Notes: generated by a model from the sequence alone, not told the origin. Positions 48,051-61,293 are shown, counted from the first letter of the stretch. The stretch is 64,000 nucleotides of DNA from Acanthosepion lycidas (GCA_963932145.1 OZ010572.1:87923660-87987659); one strand, 5' to 3'. A program made the numbers and translations.

Positions 48051-50269
48051 AATTTAGTTTAGTTTGTTGACAAAACTTAATATTTTGTAGAATTTTGAAG
48101 ATAGATTAAAAAATAACAGACAGCTTTATTCATTATATGTGCTTAGGCATCAATCAGCCAGAGGAAAGAAGAGAAAAAGATTAACTTTCAGGTTTTCTTA
48201 CTATTCATTCCATTCTGAGTACTTGTTCATAATTTTTTTCAGATATGTGGTCATGTAGATAAAAAAAAATATGCACATGTGTGAGACATACCAGTTATAT
48301 AAAAGTTACCAGTGAAAAAATGGAGAAAGTAACAGATGAAATACTGGTTTAAATAAAGTATAGATTTTTTTTTCATATATATTTGAACAGCTTGAACTTT
48401 TTTTTTTTAGGTCAAAATGATAAGCATTGTAACTAATAACAAAATCACGAACGCTGATATATATCACATTTTTATATTATAATTATCTGATTTGTAATTT
48501 GTCAAATTTTCAATAGTTCATTGATATTTAATATTTTTATTTTGCTAAAATATTTGATTAGTTTGTATAATTTTTGTTTGATATTATTTTTTCATTTGTA
48601 GAATTGAATAAAATTTAAATTACTTATTGTCTTATTGCTGTTTAAGAAATATAATAATCAGTCTTAAAAACCTGACAAATACATTATGGAATGTTTTTCA
48701 TAATTCTTTTTCTGATAAAAACATTTCTTCTCAAAATAAAAAATAACAAGGAATAAGATCAGATGATTTAACTGGTTCTGAAGCAAAAACTGAGCCCAAA
48801 GCAACATAAAAGGAATTTAAGATATTATGACTATCCAAAGGGAATGCTATTTACTAATCTTAATTTAATTTTGGTTCAAGTTCACAAATATAGAATAGCC
48901 AGTGAGGATCAAAATCAATACTTCACTATTTAGTAGTAGTGGTCATAATATTGGGCAACATTTTGAGAATTTCATTTTTATAAAGAGGGAAAAAAGAAGC
49001 AAGCAATAGTGAATTCACAAGATAAACTTTAATTATAAAACTAAAAGTAAATGATTCAAACAAAAAGTAGGATGAATGTATGGATTTTTCTGAAATGTAT
49101 AGATCTCTTTTCTGTTTTATATTTTAATGGAACTAGATTTGATATTCTAAAAATAATGATTTAAAAAATTTTAAGTTTGGCTCAAAATGATGTTCTAAAA
49201 CATAAAGCACTTAAACAGTGTACGTTAAGAAAAATAAACTGACCAAATTTTCATACTTGTATGATCATGTATCTGTGCATTTTATGTTTAAACAGGATTT
49301 ACAGCTTAATTCATTTAAAACTTTTGCAAATAATTTCATTTGAATGTTATGCAAATACTTTTTAAATATAATTTTTCCTTAAATATAGAAAATGATATAA
49401 AATAGAAATTTTGAAAATTAATTCATAATTTCTGTACACATGAAAGTAATTGTTTTATTTTATTTTTTAATTTAATACTTATATAGTATCCAAAAATGAC
49501 TTGTTGCATGTTATATAACCTGGCAAAAAGTTTAAGAATATAATATGCAATTGTTTTTTTTTAAATCAGTTTTTGCAATTTAATTCTGATTAATATGGTA
49601 AATTGATCTTATTTTACATGGTTGAAAATCTTGTTATTAAAAAGGAGTAAAAACTTTTGCAATTACATTTGAACAGTAAATGAAAGTGATTATGCTTAAA
49701 ATTAGCATTTAATGCATTGCAAAAGAAAAATTGTTAATTTATTGGAAATTAGCACAGATAAATGATCTTAAATATTAAATTAAAATCTATTCACATGATT
49801 TTCCTTTTTGACAAAGATGCATATAATTTTACACAATGGCCTGCTGTTATTTTTTTCAAACTAACAGTTTAATTTTCCCCTAAATTGGAAAATACAATAT
49901 TGTATGAAGTTTCTTTAAATAATGTTTCTTGATTTGCTAAATGAATAAACATTTATCCAAATTCTCAATAGTAAATCTTTAGCATTAGTAGGCTATCAGT
50001 TCTAGCCTATTCAAATATGAAAGATATTGCAAATTATATGTATATTCTGTTTTCATTTTTAATAAAATAAATTCTAGCTTTATAGAACCATCTTTTAATG
50101 CTGAAGATACTGTAATAGGGAATCTAAATGACATTTTTTCATCTGCAGTCATTCATGAAACTCTCAATACTTTTTACTTTGTGTTGTTTTTATTTGGTCT
50201 GATACTTTAAATAATTATTGTTCATAAAAGAATCTCAATAATATTAATAATCATATGATTGTCATACTT

Positions 50270-50278
<9 letters not shown>
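48043..50278. other. AT-rich DNA, no gene recognised
   Basis: Nothing identifiable beyond low-complexity runs. Confidence 0.6.
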
Positions 50279-50326
<48 letters not shown>

Positions 50327-50334
50327 CACACACA
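50279..50334. repeat. (TA)n(CA)n compound microsatellite
   Basis: TA to about 50320, then CA. Confidence 0.96.
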
Positions 50335-53300
50335 TTTTGAAAAATGTATCATCTCATGTAAACATTGAAACTGAAAGATCTTGAGTATTTGAGAACTTTG
50401 TGCAATAAAACTGCTAAACAGTCTACTTCAAACTTAAACTTTCATTTAGTATACCTTACTTTTCATATCTACTCTTTCATTTTATCTCATATCTTTTTTG
50501 CGGCTAAAAATTGTTATTTTGTAATACACTGATTTTTTTCTTTTCTAAATTTTATTTAGCTTTGCTATTTTATTGGTAGTTAATCCTTTCATATTTCAAT
50601 TTAAATTCTTATTTATGATCAATAAATTTTTTATTCTAAGATATGAAAAACTATTGTGTAAGAGCTAAAAACAAATGATATAAATGACAAATAGTTTCAG
50701 CATTACATTTTAGATTAAGTATAGCATTGAAAGCTATTTTTGACTTGTGCAAGTTTAAGAATTTAACTTTTCTAATATAAATTTTAACTTTTTTATCAAT
50801 CATTTGACAAATTTGAGATATTAAAAAACATAGAAGATACATTAGAGAAAGTAATAATATTTTTAATAAACTAATATTTTAATTTATATAACATATCAAT
50901 TAAGTGTCCTATTTTATTTTCATTAAATTGAATATAGCTATAATTGTTAAGGTTTAGTTAGACATTTTCCCCCAAACAAATCATACATTCATGACTTGTT
51001 CCATCATATTTTCCTATCATTTTATTTTCATAAATTAGCAATTTAATATGATTTTGCAATACTGTACTATTTAGCTTTAAAATTTGCATTTGAAAGTAAA
51101 TACATTTTTTGCACATTTATTTCTTACTTTTTAAATTCATGAAGGTAAATTTTACTTGTTTTATAAAATGAAGTAACTTCATTTTAATTTCCCCATTAAA
51201 ATATCAGCAGGTTTTATAATAAATGAAATGTTGATGTTAGTAAATATTGTTACAGTTAAGCTGTTTCATTTTATAGTTTAATCCATCAGTCATTTTTATA
51301 TTTTGAATGATCATTTTATGTTTTTACTATTGTAGTTTGTGTATTTTGTAAGTTTTGAAAGTTCTATTTCAATATTTTATTTTTAAAAATATTAATATAA
51401 ATTTAGAATATTTGCAAACTTACAGAATAATATTAGTAAACAAGTCAATTTTTTCTTTTTTTTCAATTTTAGTTTTCATAGAACTAGACAGTTGACTACA
51501 AGGGTGTACTGAACAATTCTCAATAAGTTCAGAACACTTTAGCAAATTGATATTATAATAGATAACTTGGGTGAATATGTAGGTTTCATGGCTCTGTCAT
51601 TCTTCTTGAATTGGCTGAAAACATTCCAGCACTTGTTTTTAATTTAGAATTAAATGGAAAAATTTGTAATGTCTTGAAATGGAATAGTCATTTCTGTTTT
51701 TGATGTATTCTTTTAGGCCCATTTGTAAAATTGGCTCAAGGGACATAAATTCAAGGCTCTCACAACAGCTTTGAATTTCCTTAGTTTTTTTTTTTTAATT
51801 TTTTCATAAGAATTTGGTTGATATTCTTTGCTTTTTTTTGTGTGTATATATTCTTACAAAAAATGTAAAATAAAAAGTATTTCTGAAAGCTGCTTGCAGG
51901 TTATTTCTTGTACCTCCCAAACTATTAATGGCTTTTATTATTATTAATGCATTTGTTATTGTTGAAATTCAAAGTTATATATAAATAGCCTACAGTCAGT
52001 GCTTTTTTTATTCTATAAAGAACAGCCATTTTTTTAAAAATAGAAGTCTTACATAAGAAATAAAACAGATAACTGACTATACAAGGCAGGGCTAAAAAAA
52101 TCTAGCTTGTCTAAAAAAAAATCCAATGTTTGGTCTTTTGATCAAGTGGAAGTGGATTGTGTCAAGAATTTTTCAGCACCCTTCTTACATATAAAGATTC
52201 ATGCTTTTCTGGTTATGTCAGCAATGTTTATCTTGACTGCTTCTTTTCTCTCTCAAATTTCATGATTTCCTGTCATTTTATTTTTACTAATGTCATTCAA
52301 CTATCAATGTCACCTGATATTAGATTTGATAAACTTTATCAATAGATTTTTTTGTTTGTTTTGTGTGTGACTCTATAGGCCAATACAGAATTTTTCTTTA
52401 CATTAAAATCAAATTATAACATTTTTCTAGTTCAATCAAATATATGTAGCATTAATTTTAGTTTGCAGACCATCAAATATTTTTCTAAAAGATGTCTTTA
52501 TAATAAAGCTTTCTGTTAAATGACCATTATATAATATTTCAGAACGGAACATAGTTTTTGTATCTACATTTTTGAACCCATATTTTGTCAAAGAATATTA
52601 AAAAGCATGTCATTAAATTTATTTATAAATGATTAATGAGTTGAATTTACTTCAGATGTTACTGAAAGACAGGCTACTATTGTTTTAATGGGAATGGGAT
52701 GATACAGTTTGAAAGATGATGTCTTCATCCATTTTTAACATTTGAAGTAGGGGACAGATGACAATGAGAGGTAACTCTAGCTTTAATTTGCATAAGATTT
52801 TAATGTAACTTATAGAATCATTTTATTGTTAATAAAAGTACTCTCCTTGAAGAATATCACAATATTTTTTGTTCAAAATTTTCATGCTTTCTCTCTAAAT
52901 TCTTAAAATAAAGCTGAAGTTAGGCTATTTGAGTAAATTGATGCTTTTCCTACCCTTTTCAGATTATAAAATTGACAAGTTCAGACATATAAGTAGCTAA
53001 AATATTTCTGATCAACATCACTTGATAATATTATAAATACCACCCGTTCTAATTTCTCTCAGTTGAAAATTCTTTTTATAACACGTTTAGGACAATTTCT
53101 TTCAATATGATGAATTTTAAAGGAAAAAAATCAAAATGTAATATAATAAAACCTATGACAATTTCCTGTATATATTTTATTTGTCATAATTTTCTGTGTA
53201 TGGCTACTAACTTCAACTGCCTATGCAACCACTCTGCTAACTAAAACTATTGCGTCTTGAATTTAATGTTGATATTGACTTGGTGTAACTCATATTTTAT

Positions 53301-53380
53301 TTGTGTACTATTACAACTGCTTCAACAATGTCACTGACTACCTACTCGATTGCAGTGATAGCAGATAAACTTTTTCTTTG

Positions 53381-53385
<5 letters not shown>
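50335..53385. other. AT-rich DNA; repeat end at 52124-52188
   Basis: The minus strand at about 52124-52188 reads AAGGGTGCTGAAAAATTCTT and, further on, GACCAAACATTGG, matching the left part of the element at 23193. Otherwise no gene or repeat is recognised. Confidence 0.5.
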
Positions 53386-53418
<33 letters not shown>

Positions 53419-53433
53419 GTGTGTGTGTGTGTA
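53386..53433. repeat. (TA)n(TG)n compound microsatellite
   Basis: TA to about 53417, then TG. Confidence 0.96.
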
Positions 53434-53914
53434 TTTCTGTTTTTTCTTTTTTATGAAGTTAACCTATTGCATTGCATAGGATTGGATAATGTTGGTTTGT
53501 GCTAGATTTGACTGTTGCAATTGTAACAGTAGTAGTTGCAATGATAGCCATGGAATCATAGCATTAATTTGACCTGCTACCACGTGGGTGGTGGTGGCAA
53601 CATCATTATTCTTTTCTCTAGCTCTCTTTTATCTATGCTACTTGGGTTGGCTATTTTGTTTGGTTTCTTTATCCAGTCTGATTACATTTTTAGGGTCTGT
53701 GAGGTGGGTAAAGGTTTGTTATTTCTAAATAATGTATTTTTTTCTTGTGGCAAAATGATGACTTAAATGTTTTTTTGCTACATACATACTTTTTTTGTAT
53801 GGGTTAGATATATTAAACATCTTCAGATTCCATTTCTCTATTAATTGTGAATTGACACAAATTGGGAAACATCTTGCATTGCTTTTTCAACAGTTTTGAA
53901 TTTACAGTAATCCT
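53434..53914. other. Mixed-composition DNA, no gene recognised
   Basis: Contains CCACGTGGGTGGTGGTGG at about 53580. The open frame 53569-53766 has no known motif. Confidence 0.5.
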
Positions 53915-54125
53915 TCTCCTAGATTGGCTGCCAACCAAAGCTAGCTAGCCTAGTCTACTCCTATTATTTAACCTATAGCTAAAAGGAGAAGCAATGGATT
54001 TATGCCTTTCCTAAAGATATTAGTGTGAAGTGAATGCAACGAACTAAGCTGGAACTTGAACTTGGCTCGTCAGTTTTAGTTTGTGTACCAATAACAGTTA
54101 TACTACCTGTATATCCAAGATTTCA
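53915..54125 (-). mobile_element. tRNA-derived SINE (family S1, copy 2)
   Basis: On the minus strand: A-box-like GGTAGTATAACTGTTATTGG at about 54087-54106, B-box-like AAGTTCAAGTTCC at about 54052-54064, then the shared body (CACTAATATCTTTAGGAAAG, GCATAAATCC, TTAGCTATAGGTTAAATAATAGG). The 3' part TTGGTTGGCAGCCAATCTAGG parallels TTGGATGGCAACTAGTCTAC in copy 3. Confidence 0.75.
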
Positions 54126-54906
54126 TGAAGCCAGCCATTCATAGATATTAAATAAAAGCAAGCTTTGCTTTGGAAAGCCGTAATCATTCATGTCCTAATA
54201 GAACATGGTATTTAGAAAAAAAAGATACTTTTTTCTATATATTTTCTGACTAAGGTGAACATATTTTGAGATAACAATTTTAATCTTTCTCCATTGTGTA
54301 TTTGTATATGTCCATTTAGTTTTGTACCTATTTTGAGGATATTGACATATTTATTTTATTTTTTTGCATATAGATATATGTATATGCACTAAAATGAAAT
54401 TAGAGAGCCTTTCAAGAATGTTTATATTGTACTTATATGTCTGTTTTTTCTACTGTATGTAGAATTTTTTCTTCTACATGCATATGCACAGGTTATGTGT
54501 ATATTTTCATTTTTGAGTGCAGTTAAAAATTAAAGAACACAAACATGCACACACACACACACATAGATACATATTTATATGTGTACTGAAGAAGGGTTAC
54601 AATCCTTTTTTATACAGTTTTTGAGGATGCATAATTCTATCTTTAGTAGTTTGTCTTATGTGTGTTGACTGTTAAAAATTATATAACCTATTTGAAAGTT
54701 TTGTCTCTTGCTGCAAGTGTTTTTATACCATGCTTCAGTTTATCTTTTATTGTTGTATGCTCATACAATTGTTGGCTACCTATATACTATACTTGGATAA
54801 TGCCAGTTCATTTTAATGAAAAAGAAAACTGTTAGGATTGCAAGAGATTTTAATTTAAGTATATATTTGCATTTCTAAATTTCTTTTCATTTTTCAATTA
54901 CAAATA
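54126..54906. other. AT-rich DNA, no gene recognised
   Basis: A short (CA)n at about 54549-54562. Otherwise nothing identified. Confidence 0.6.
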
Positions 54907-54986
54907 TTAGGTTGGTGCAAAAATAATTTCGTTTTTTCACATAGTAACATATGTTAGAAAACGAAATTATTTTTGCACCAACCTAA
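54907..54986. mobile_element. 80-bp MADE1-like mariner MITE with TA duplication
   Basis: Starts TTAGGTTGGTGCAAAAATAA and ends with its exact complement. The arms match over about 29 bases before diverging around a short loop. Flanked by TA at 54905-54906 and 54987-54988. The 80-bp length equals that of human MADE1. Intact ends suggest fairly recent insertion compared with the coding relics nearby. Confidence 0.95.
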
Positions 54987-55269
54987 TACATTTCTCAAAA
55001 TCTTTTATATTATTTTCAAGTAGAGGCTTTGAACTTGAAATGCACATATAAAATGAAGCAATTACATTAAGTTATTTTTTAAAATGGCATGCATATAAGT
55101 TGATAATAAAATATTTGTATATGTATAGGTGTATAAAATGCATATCTGTAACTTTAAAATCAACATTACAAAGAAGACATGTACATGCACTAACATTATT
55201 ACCTAAAAACAACCTCCTCTGATGAAGATGGTAGTCTTATGATTATGGATGATGGTGCTTAGAACAAAA

Positions 55270-55996
55270 AATAAAACTGAATGATACTAGTTTATGAAAA
55301 AATTGAAAAGTACAAAATCAATAGAGAAACACAAAAATTCAACCATTAAATCAAAAGTTTAATAATAAGCAATGAAGATAAAACATGTCATACTTAAGAG
55401 GATATCATTCAAAGATATGCAAACTTCATGGCTTACCAAAACCACAAACCCAGCCTCCAGTATGGTCTATTATCTCTGGTATAGGCTGCATTCCTCACAA
55501 CAAAAATTTTAACACCTCTTTTAAGAACAATCTGCCTTTCACATTGGAATAATTATGGCAATCTTGTCAATAAATTTAAAAACATAATATGAAAAGTATT
55601 CATGGCTCACTTAGATATTAAATCCTTGTATAGTAACACGCTAGTTTATAAATGTTTAAATTTTCTAAAGAACTATCTCACAAAATCAAAAATAAATTTC
55701 TTCCTACCACTTAACAAAGTAATATAATTTTTTCAACTTTGTACAAACCAATGTGTTTTTCTATCAATGGTGTTTTAACCTGCCTCTTTTTAGAATTTTT
55801 AGAATCTGGCCAATTTCAAAATATTCAAAAATACTGAATACTTTTGCTATATAGATGATGTCTTACTGGTCTATCCACATAATACTAAATTACTAGATCC
55901 CATAAATAAACTAAACAAAATCAAACCTACAACTGAATTCACATATGAAAAAGAAACATATAACACCTTATTTTTTCTTGTGATACTGGTTAAAAT
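55270..55996 (+). pseudogene. Penelope-like element RT, 5' part (split)
   Basis: Plus-strand frames read KLHGLPKPQTQPPVWSIISG and SGIGCIPHN at about 55420-55505, LDIKSLYSNT at about 55610-55640, LCTNQC at about 55738-55755, YIDDVLLVYP at 55848-55877 and EFTYEKE at about 55930. This is the order in Penelope/Poseidon-type reverse transcriptases, including the intact Y-I-D-D catalytic motif. Several stops and frameshifts (about 55550, 55725, 55785) show decay. The reading stops at about 55996, where a minus-strand LINE begins; the missing C-terminal continuation is found again at 58386. No GIY-YIG endonuclease is visible. Confidence 0.87.
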
Positions 55997-58385
55997 TATT
56001 AATCTGTTGCCCTGAAATGGACTCTCTCCCTTCGAGTTTGATGTATGAGGTTCTGATGATGACAAATTATCAGCATGCCTATGACGGGCATGACTCGAGA
56101 ATTGCATATAGGACCACAAACAGTACAGGAGAATGTATTGTATCCAAGTGCAGCAGTTGTAAGATGCTTACTTCTTGATGGTGCATTATTCCTACCTGGC
56201 AGCTAGAATGATCTCTTCATAGCTACCTCTTCAAAGTTCTGGAATGTTGACACAAGAAAGGTTGTCCTTCAGTTTATCTTTATACCTGAACCAAAGTTTA
56301 CCAACATTTCTATGGCTACTATGGAGTTCACTGTAGAAAAGAACTTTTGGTATGTGATCATCACTCATCCTTGCCACATAGCCAACCCAACATAGTTGTA
56401 ATTACATTATGAAGGTCTCAATGGTACCAATCTTGTATTTCTCAAAAAGGTTGGCATTTGACCCTCAATCATCAAACGTTAGGCCACAGATTGTATAGAG
56501 ACAGCCTTTATGGAAGACATCTAATTGATTAGCATGTCCAAGTTTCAGAGCCATACAAAAGAGTTGATAAAATGACAGCTTTGTACACTTGGATTTTAGT
56601 GCAAAGCTTTATTTCCCTTTTGTCCCACAACCTGATGCAGCAAATCAAAGGAAGTGCTGTTTTTTGCAATGTGGTTAACAATCTCATCATCAAGTGATGC
56701 ACTTGAATTTATCATGCTCCTGAGGTATTTGAAAGATTCCATATACTTGAGATTCTTTCCATCAACTTGTAAAGGGACCTCAGGAAAATTATGAATGCGG
56801 GAGGTCTCTGTTTGCTTCAGTGTCGGGCAAAGTTGATGAATAACTTCAGTCTTGATGCTGATGGTGAGTCTGAATGTCTTGCATGCTGCAGAAAACTGAT
56901 TGAGTAAATCTTGGGCTTCTGCTAAAGAGCTAAGCTACAAGGGCAGCATCATGTGCAAAAAGTAGATCAGTTATAATACTGGTGGTTAAACAGTCTTCCA
57001 TTACTTTGAAAATGAAATTTAATGCCAGTTTTTGTATCCTGAAAAGCATACCTCTGCATCACCAAGAAGAACAGTGCAAACAAAACAGGTGCCATGACAC
57101 AGCCTTACTTAGTTCTATTAGTGACATCAAATGGATCAGAATGCTGCCCATCAGATATAACACTAACTTGCATATCAACATGAAATTAAATGATGACATT
57201 CAACATATTATCAGGAATATCAAGTTTTTTCAGAACTTTCCAGAGTGCTTCTCTGTTTACAGTATCAAAAGCCTTAGTAAGGTCCACAAATACCATAAAT
57301 AGCTCCTTGTTTCACTCACGAACCTTCTCTGCAACCTGATGTAGGGCAAAAATCATGTTGATAGTGTCACAACTGGAGCGAAATCTACACTAAGATTCAG
57401 GGTAGATGGTGTCAATAATGTGTTTTATAATTCTGTTGAGGATGAGCCTTGCCAAAATTTTTCTTCTGATAAAAGTGAGATGCCCCTATGGTTATCTCAT
57501 ACTGTTTTAAGACCTTTTTTCTTGTAGAGGTGTTGCACAGAGGCATTTTTGAAGTCCTGAGGAACATGGCCTGATTTCAAAATTTGAATGAATAGATTGT
57601 ACAGTAGCTTACAAAATGTATGCCCTCCATGTTTGTAGATTTCAGCAGGGATAGCATCCTCGGTAGGAGCTTTTCCTGACGATATCTGCTTGAAAAGTGG
57701 GTTCCAGTGATAACTTAAGAATTCCAGGATGTTGTGTTACAGTGGACAGAGCTTCATCATCTGTGACTGAGGTGCTGTTGAGCACTTTCAAAATGATCTT
57801 TCCAGTGCTGAAGTATGGCTTTTTTATCAGTTAGGAGAGTATCCCCGTCATTGGCTAGAATTTGAGAGACACCATGCTTTTGGGGATCATACACTGCTTT
57901 TAAACCATCATAAAAAGCTTTTGAGTTCTTTTTGTCAGCAGCCATTTGGAGTAGAGCAGCCTTGGCTGACCACCAATTCTCTTTCATTTGTCTGAGGGCA
58001 TGTTGTACCCTTGCTTTCCACCCTTTGTAGTTGGCTTGTTTTGACTGGTAGTTTTTGTCATTTACTCAGATCTTATGATACTTATGCATTTCATCAATCA
58101 GTTTCTGGACTTTTTCATCAAACCAATCTTGATGTTTGTGCAGTGGAAGTCCGTGAACTTCCAGAGAGGCAGCATGAGTTGCTTTGTGCAATGCCTCCCA
58201 TGATGATTCAATGTCAACAGTGATAATAACTGCCCAAAGAGCAGTGTCTAGTTTATCAGAAAGATTGGCTTGTACATGATGGTTTTTCAGCATTATTGAC
58301 ATTAAGGCATTTTGGTACAGATGACTTTTGTAACTGTTTATGTTTAGGACAAAACATAATGTCCTGAAATACAACCTTGTAAATT
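55997..58385 (-). pseudogene. Endonuclease-RT LINE, 5' truncated, inserted in Penelope-like element
   Basis: Minus-strand frames read HQDWFDEKVQKL (about 58110), KENWWSAKAALLQMAADKKN, KAFYDGLKAVYDPQKHGVSQ and LLTDKKAILQHWKDHF (57780-57985), FVDLTKAFDTVNREALWKVL (about 57235-57295), GCVMAPVLFALFF (about 57065-57105), LLFAHDA (about 56945-56965, where the family has F-A-D-D, so one catalytic Asp is His), YKAVILSTLLYGSETWT (about 56540-56590), and a C-terminal Cys-containing tail FSCTVCGPICNSR (about 56095-56135). This family of endonuclease-RT LINEs, common in molluscs and other invertebrates, ends in such a zinc-knuckle-like tail; the clade is left open. Stops and frameshifts throughout make it inactive. 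It starts after the endonuclease, as expected of 5' truncation. Confidence 0.93.
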
Positions 58386-58600
58386 TTTACTCACTTCACA
58401 ACCATAAGATACAATTTGGAATAATTATAGGTTTTTATTAAAGAACTTTTAGAATTTGCAGCCCCAAATATATACATGATAAAGAAAAGTGCATTGTAAG
58501 TATTTTTAAAATCCTTCACTATCCTTGTTTCCTATGCAATGTCAAAAAAGCATACGAAATCCATAAAACCCCAAAAGAAATTATATACTTAAAAGAACAA
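58386..58600 (+). pseudogene. Penelope-like element RT, 3' part (split)
   Basis: Immediately after the LINE the plus strand reads YSLHNHKIQFGIIIGF, then FRICSP and KSFTIL, then KKAYEIHKTPKE. This is the segment that in Penelope-like proteins follows shortly after the region lost at 55996 (the S-HN-KI-SGII-GF and LRICSP blocks, then the KA-KI segment). It restores the missing C-terminal side and shows that the LINE interrupted one older element. The family's stretch of about twenty residues between the two parts is absent or degraded. Confidence 0.75.
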
Positions 58601-61000
58601 AAATATAGTGTATGTATGATCATCATCTAAAAAAAAAATACTATTTTTTTTATGTAAAATTAAAATAAATTAATTACACTTATGGTTCTATAAATAAAAT
58701 TTTCTAAATAGTTTTATTATATATTATTTATATATATTATTTATATATAGTATTTTATAATTATTATATGCCTAAAAGTATATAGTCTATATAGTTTCAA
58801 ATTTTATATAGAGATATATTTATGAATGTCTTTGCATATATGAACATAACTATAATACATATAAACAAAGAAATTACAATTAAAAAAAAAAAAATTCAAC
58901 CAGTTTTTTTTCTCTTTCTGTTGAAGCATACAACCATAAGCATACTGTATTTTTAAAGCAAGGATCTTTCAAAATAACAAAAACAAATTTAACTATCTAG
59001 AAATATTTTACTTTATTGAACAAGCTGGAAGAATAGTGAAGAAAATATCAAATTAAAAATTAGGTGAATTTAAAAAAATTTTTTATTAATATTCACCCAA
59101 TACAAGGCCCAAGATCCACTTAAGGTAGATGGTTCTGCATAGTGTCATATGAGCATAAGAAAGGGGGCAAGAAGTGAAGTTCTTGGGATTATGAAGAAAA
59201 GATAACAGCAATCTCTAAACTTGAAGAGGTCAAGATTTAATTGGTGAATAACATTTCAGAGATGTTGGAAGTAGACTTTAGAAGAAACCAGAGACCCAAT
59301 CCTAAACAGGAAACAAAGAATGAACCTCTACTCTTGTTCAGAAGACTGGGGTGCACTGTGAGCCAGACAATAGGTGAACATATCTACTTCTATTGGGTGA
59401 GGAAAAAAAAGTTAATTGTTAAATAAAATTTGTCTAATTATTGGACTTGAATTATATTTCTTGTGATTGTTTTGAATTGCTTTTGTCTGATTACCATTTT
59501 ATTTATTTTGTCTTATGTTTTTCAAACTAAACTTATGACTAATTCTATAACTATTCTGTTCACTTTAAATCATCTAACTAAAAGCTAATATTTTAAACAT
59601 TTTTCCCTACTCATTGTAGTTAATGTTTTGTGGATAAATTACAACAGCATGACTAGATTGTCTTTGTCATAACATTAACTTTCAAAACTCATGTTTATTA
59701 TTTTAAATATCAGTTTGCTTCATGCAGCACTTGATAAATGCAAAGCATTTACTTACTGAATTATATAGTCATATACTATACATATACAATAAATACATAA
59801 CTTTGATAAAGTTGTTTGTTTAAATCTATAAAAATGCCAGTCATATTTTTTCTTGGTTTGACTTTGGTGAATAAAGATCTAGGAAGGGGGTTGTCTATGT
59901 TTGCTTCAGGGTTGCTAGTGGCTGATCAGTCTAATGAGGGACAGGTAAATTTATCTATAATGGCTGCAGAAGAAAGTTTGGTTTGAGGTTTTTGTTGGAG
60001 TGACACAGTTGACAAGTTTTTTTTACTTTGTCCTCTTGTCCATCAAGTCAACCTTGCATTCATTCTTGAAGGAATAGATTGTTCAATGGACAGTTAGTTG
60101 CCAGCTTTCCCAGTTTGTATCTAAGGCAGTGCAGTGATGATGATCAGTATGACTAGTACTGAGTTTTTTTTTTTTTTGCGGGAGAGTGACTGATTGTTGC
60201 AGTATGTAATGAAGAGTTCACTATGCAACCATATTTATAAAATTAACTTTGTACTTCTATGCCGGCAAGATTATTATTATTTTTAAATAATGTATAACTT
60301 TTGAAGTATTATATTATTTGGTTATATTTTCTTAGAAATTCATTTTAGAAAAATTTTTTTTTTATAGAAAAAAGATTTTTTTATTTTTTGTCTTAGTTGA
60401 AACTTGTATTGATAAATGGTTTTATTAGATAACTCTGAAAATTCTAGAAAAGGTGGTCTAGAGATGATCTAAAAAATAAGATCTTTTGAGATGTAACCAT
60501 TGCTACATGAGATTTCACAACACCTGTGCAGTTATCAAACTGTGTCTCTTCCTTTAAACCAGTGTTTAAATGTTCTAGCTGATGACAAGATTTTCTGCTA
60601 TAATCATTGCATTGATGAGTAGTAACTCAAAGTGAACTTTACCAACACACCTCCTCCAAACACTTACCAAAAACTTTCTATGGTGCAAAGTTCTGTATTA
60701 CTTTATATACTTGTAAAGTATGCATTCACAATAGTACAGAGAAGTGTAGGTTTCCATTCTTACTTTACATTTGGATTCTATCAAATCATAGGTAATCCAT
60801 TTCTCAAATTGAAACCATTGAGTGGCTTAAATTCAGCTTTTGAGCTAATTCTTTACCAGCATTAGCATTAATTTTACTGAGTACAGGCAAAAATCAGGGC
60901 ATAATCTTTTTGTCACACATCTCTTAAACTGAAGTCATTTCCCCATAACCTTTCAAATTATCTTCAGCAATTTCTTTGTTTAAAGAATCTATCCTAGAAA
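58601..61000. other. AT-rich DNA with two GC-richer blocks
   Basis: Blocks at about 59095-59420 and 59880-60190 are less AT-rich and have the look of decayed repeats, but I recognise no family. The open frame 59241-59426 has no known motif. A T run at about 60165-60177. Confidence 0.5.
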
Positions 61001-61293
61001 TGGGAGGCATGGTGGAGTAATGGATAGTGGGTTCGATTGAGGAATCGGAGAGCTGAGTTTGAATTCCAGTTGAATTCATTACATACATACTAATACCCTT
61101 GGAAAAGGTATGAATCCTCTTCTTCTCTACAACAAGGCTATGGATAAATAGCAGGACATATTGGGTTCTATAGTCTTGGATGGCAACTAGTCTACAGTAG
61201 AAAGACTGCAGGAAAAAAATCTACTTCATCAGTTATGTATCAAAAGATACATGATTGCCTAAACGTGTATCACACATGGCACATAACTGACTG
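61001..61293 (+). mobile_element. tRNA-derived SINE (family S1, copy 3), with 10-bp target duplication
   Basis: Flanked by the direct repeat ATCCTAGAAA at 60991-61000 and 61294-61303. The head carries A-box-like TGGAGTAATGGATAGTGGG (about 61012-61030) and B-box-like GAGTTTGAATTCC (about 61056-61068). The body (TAATACCCTTGGAAAAGG, TATGAATCC, GGCTATGGATAAATAGCAGG) is shared with copies 1 and 2. The 3' part contains a short hairpin TATGTATC-AAAA-GATACAT and ends CATAACTGACTG without a poly-A tail, so mobilisation probably used a LINE that recognises a specific 3' end. Confidence 0.88.

Noticed and set aside
56982-57302. Plus-strand open frames at 56982-57302 and 58011-58223
   Set aside because: Shadows of the minus-strand LINE, whose motifs are unmistakable.
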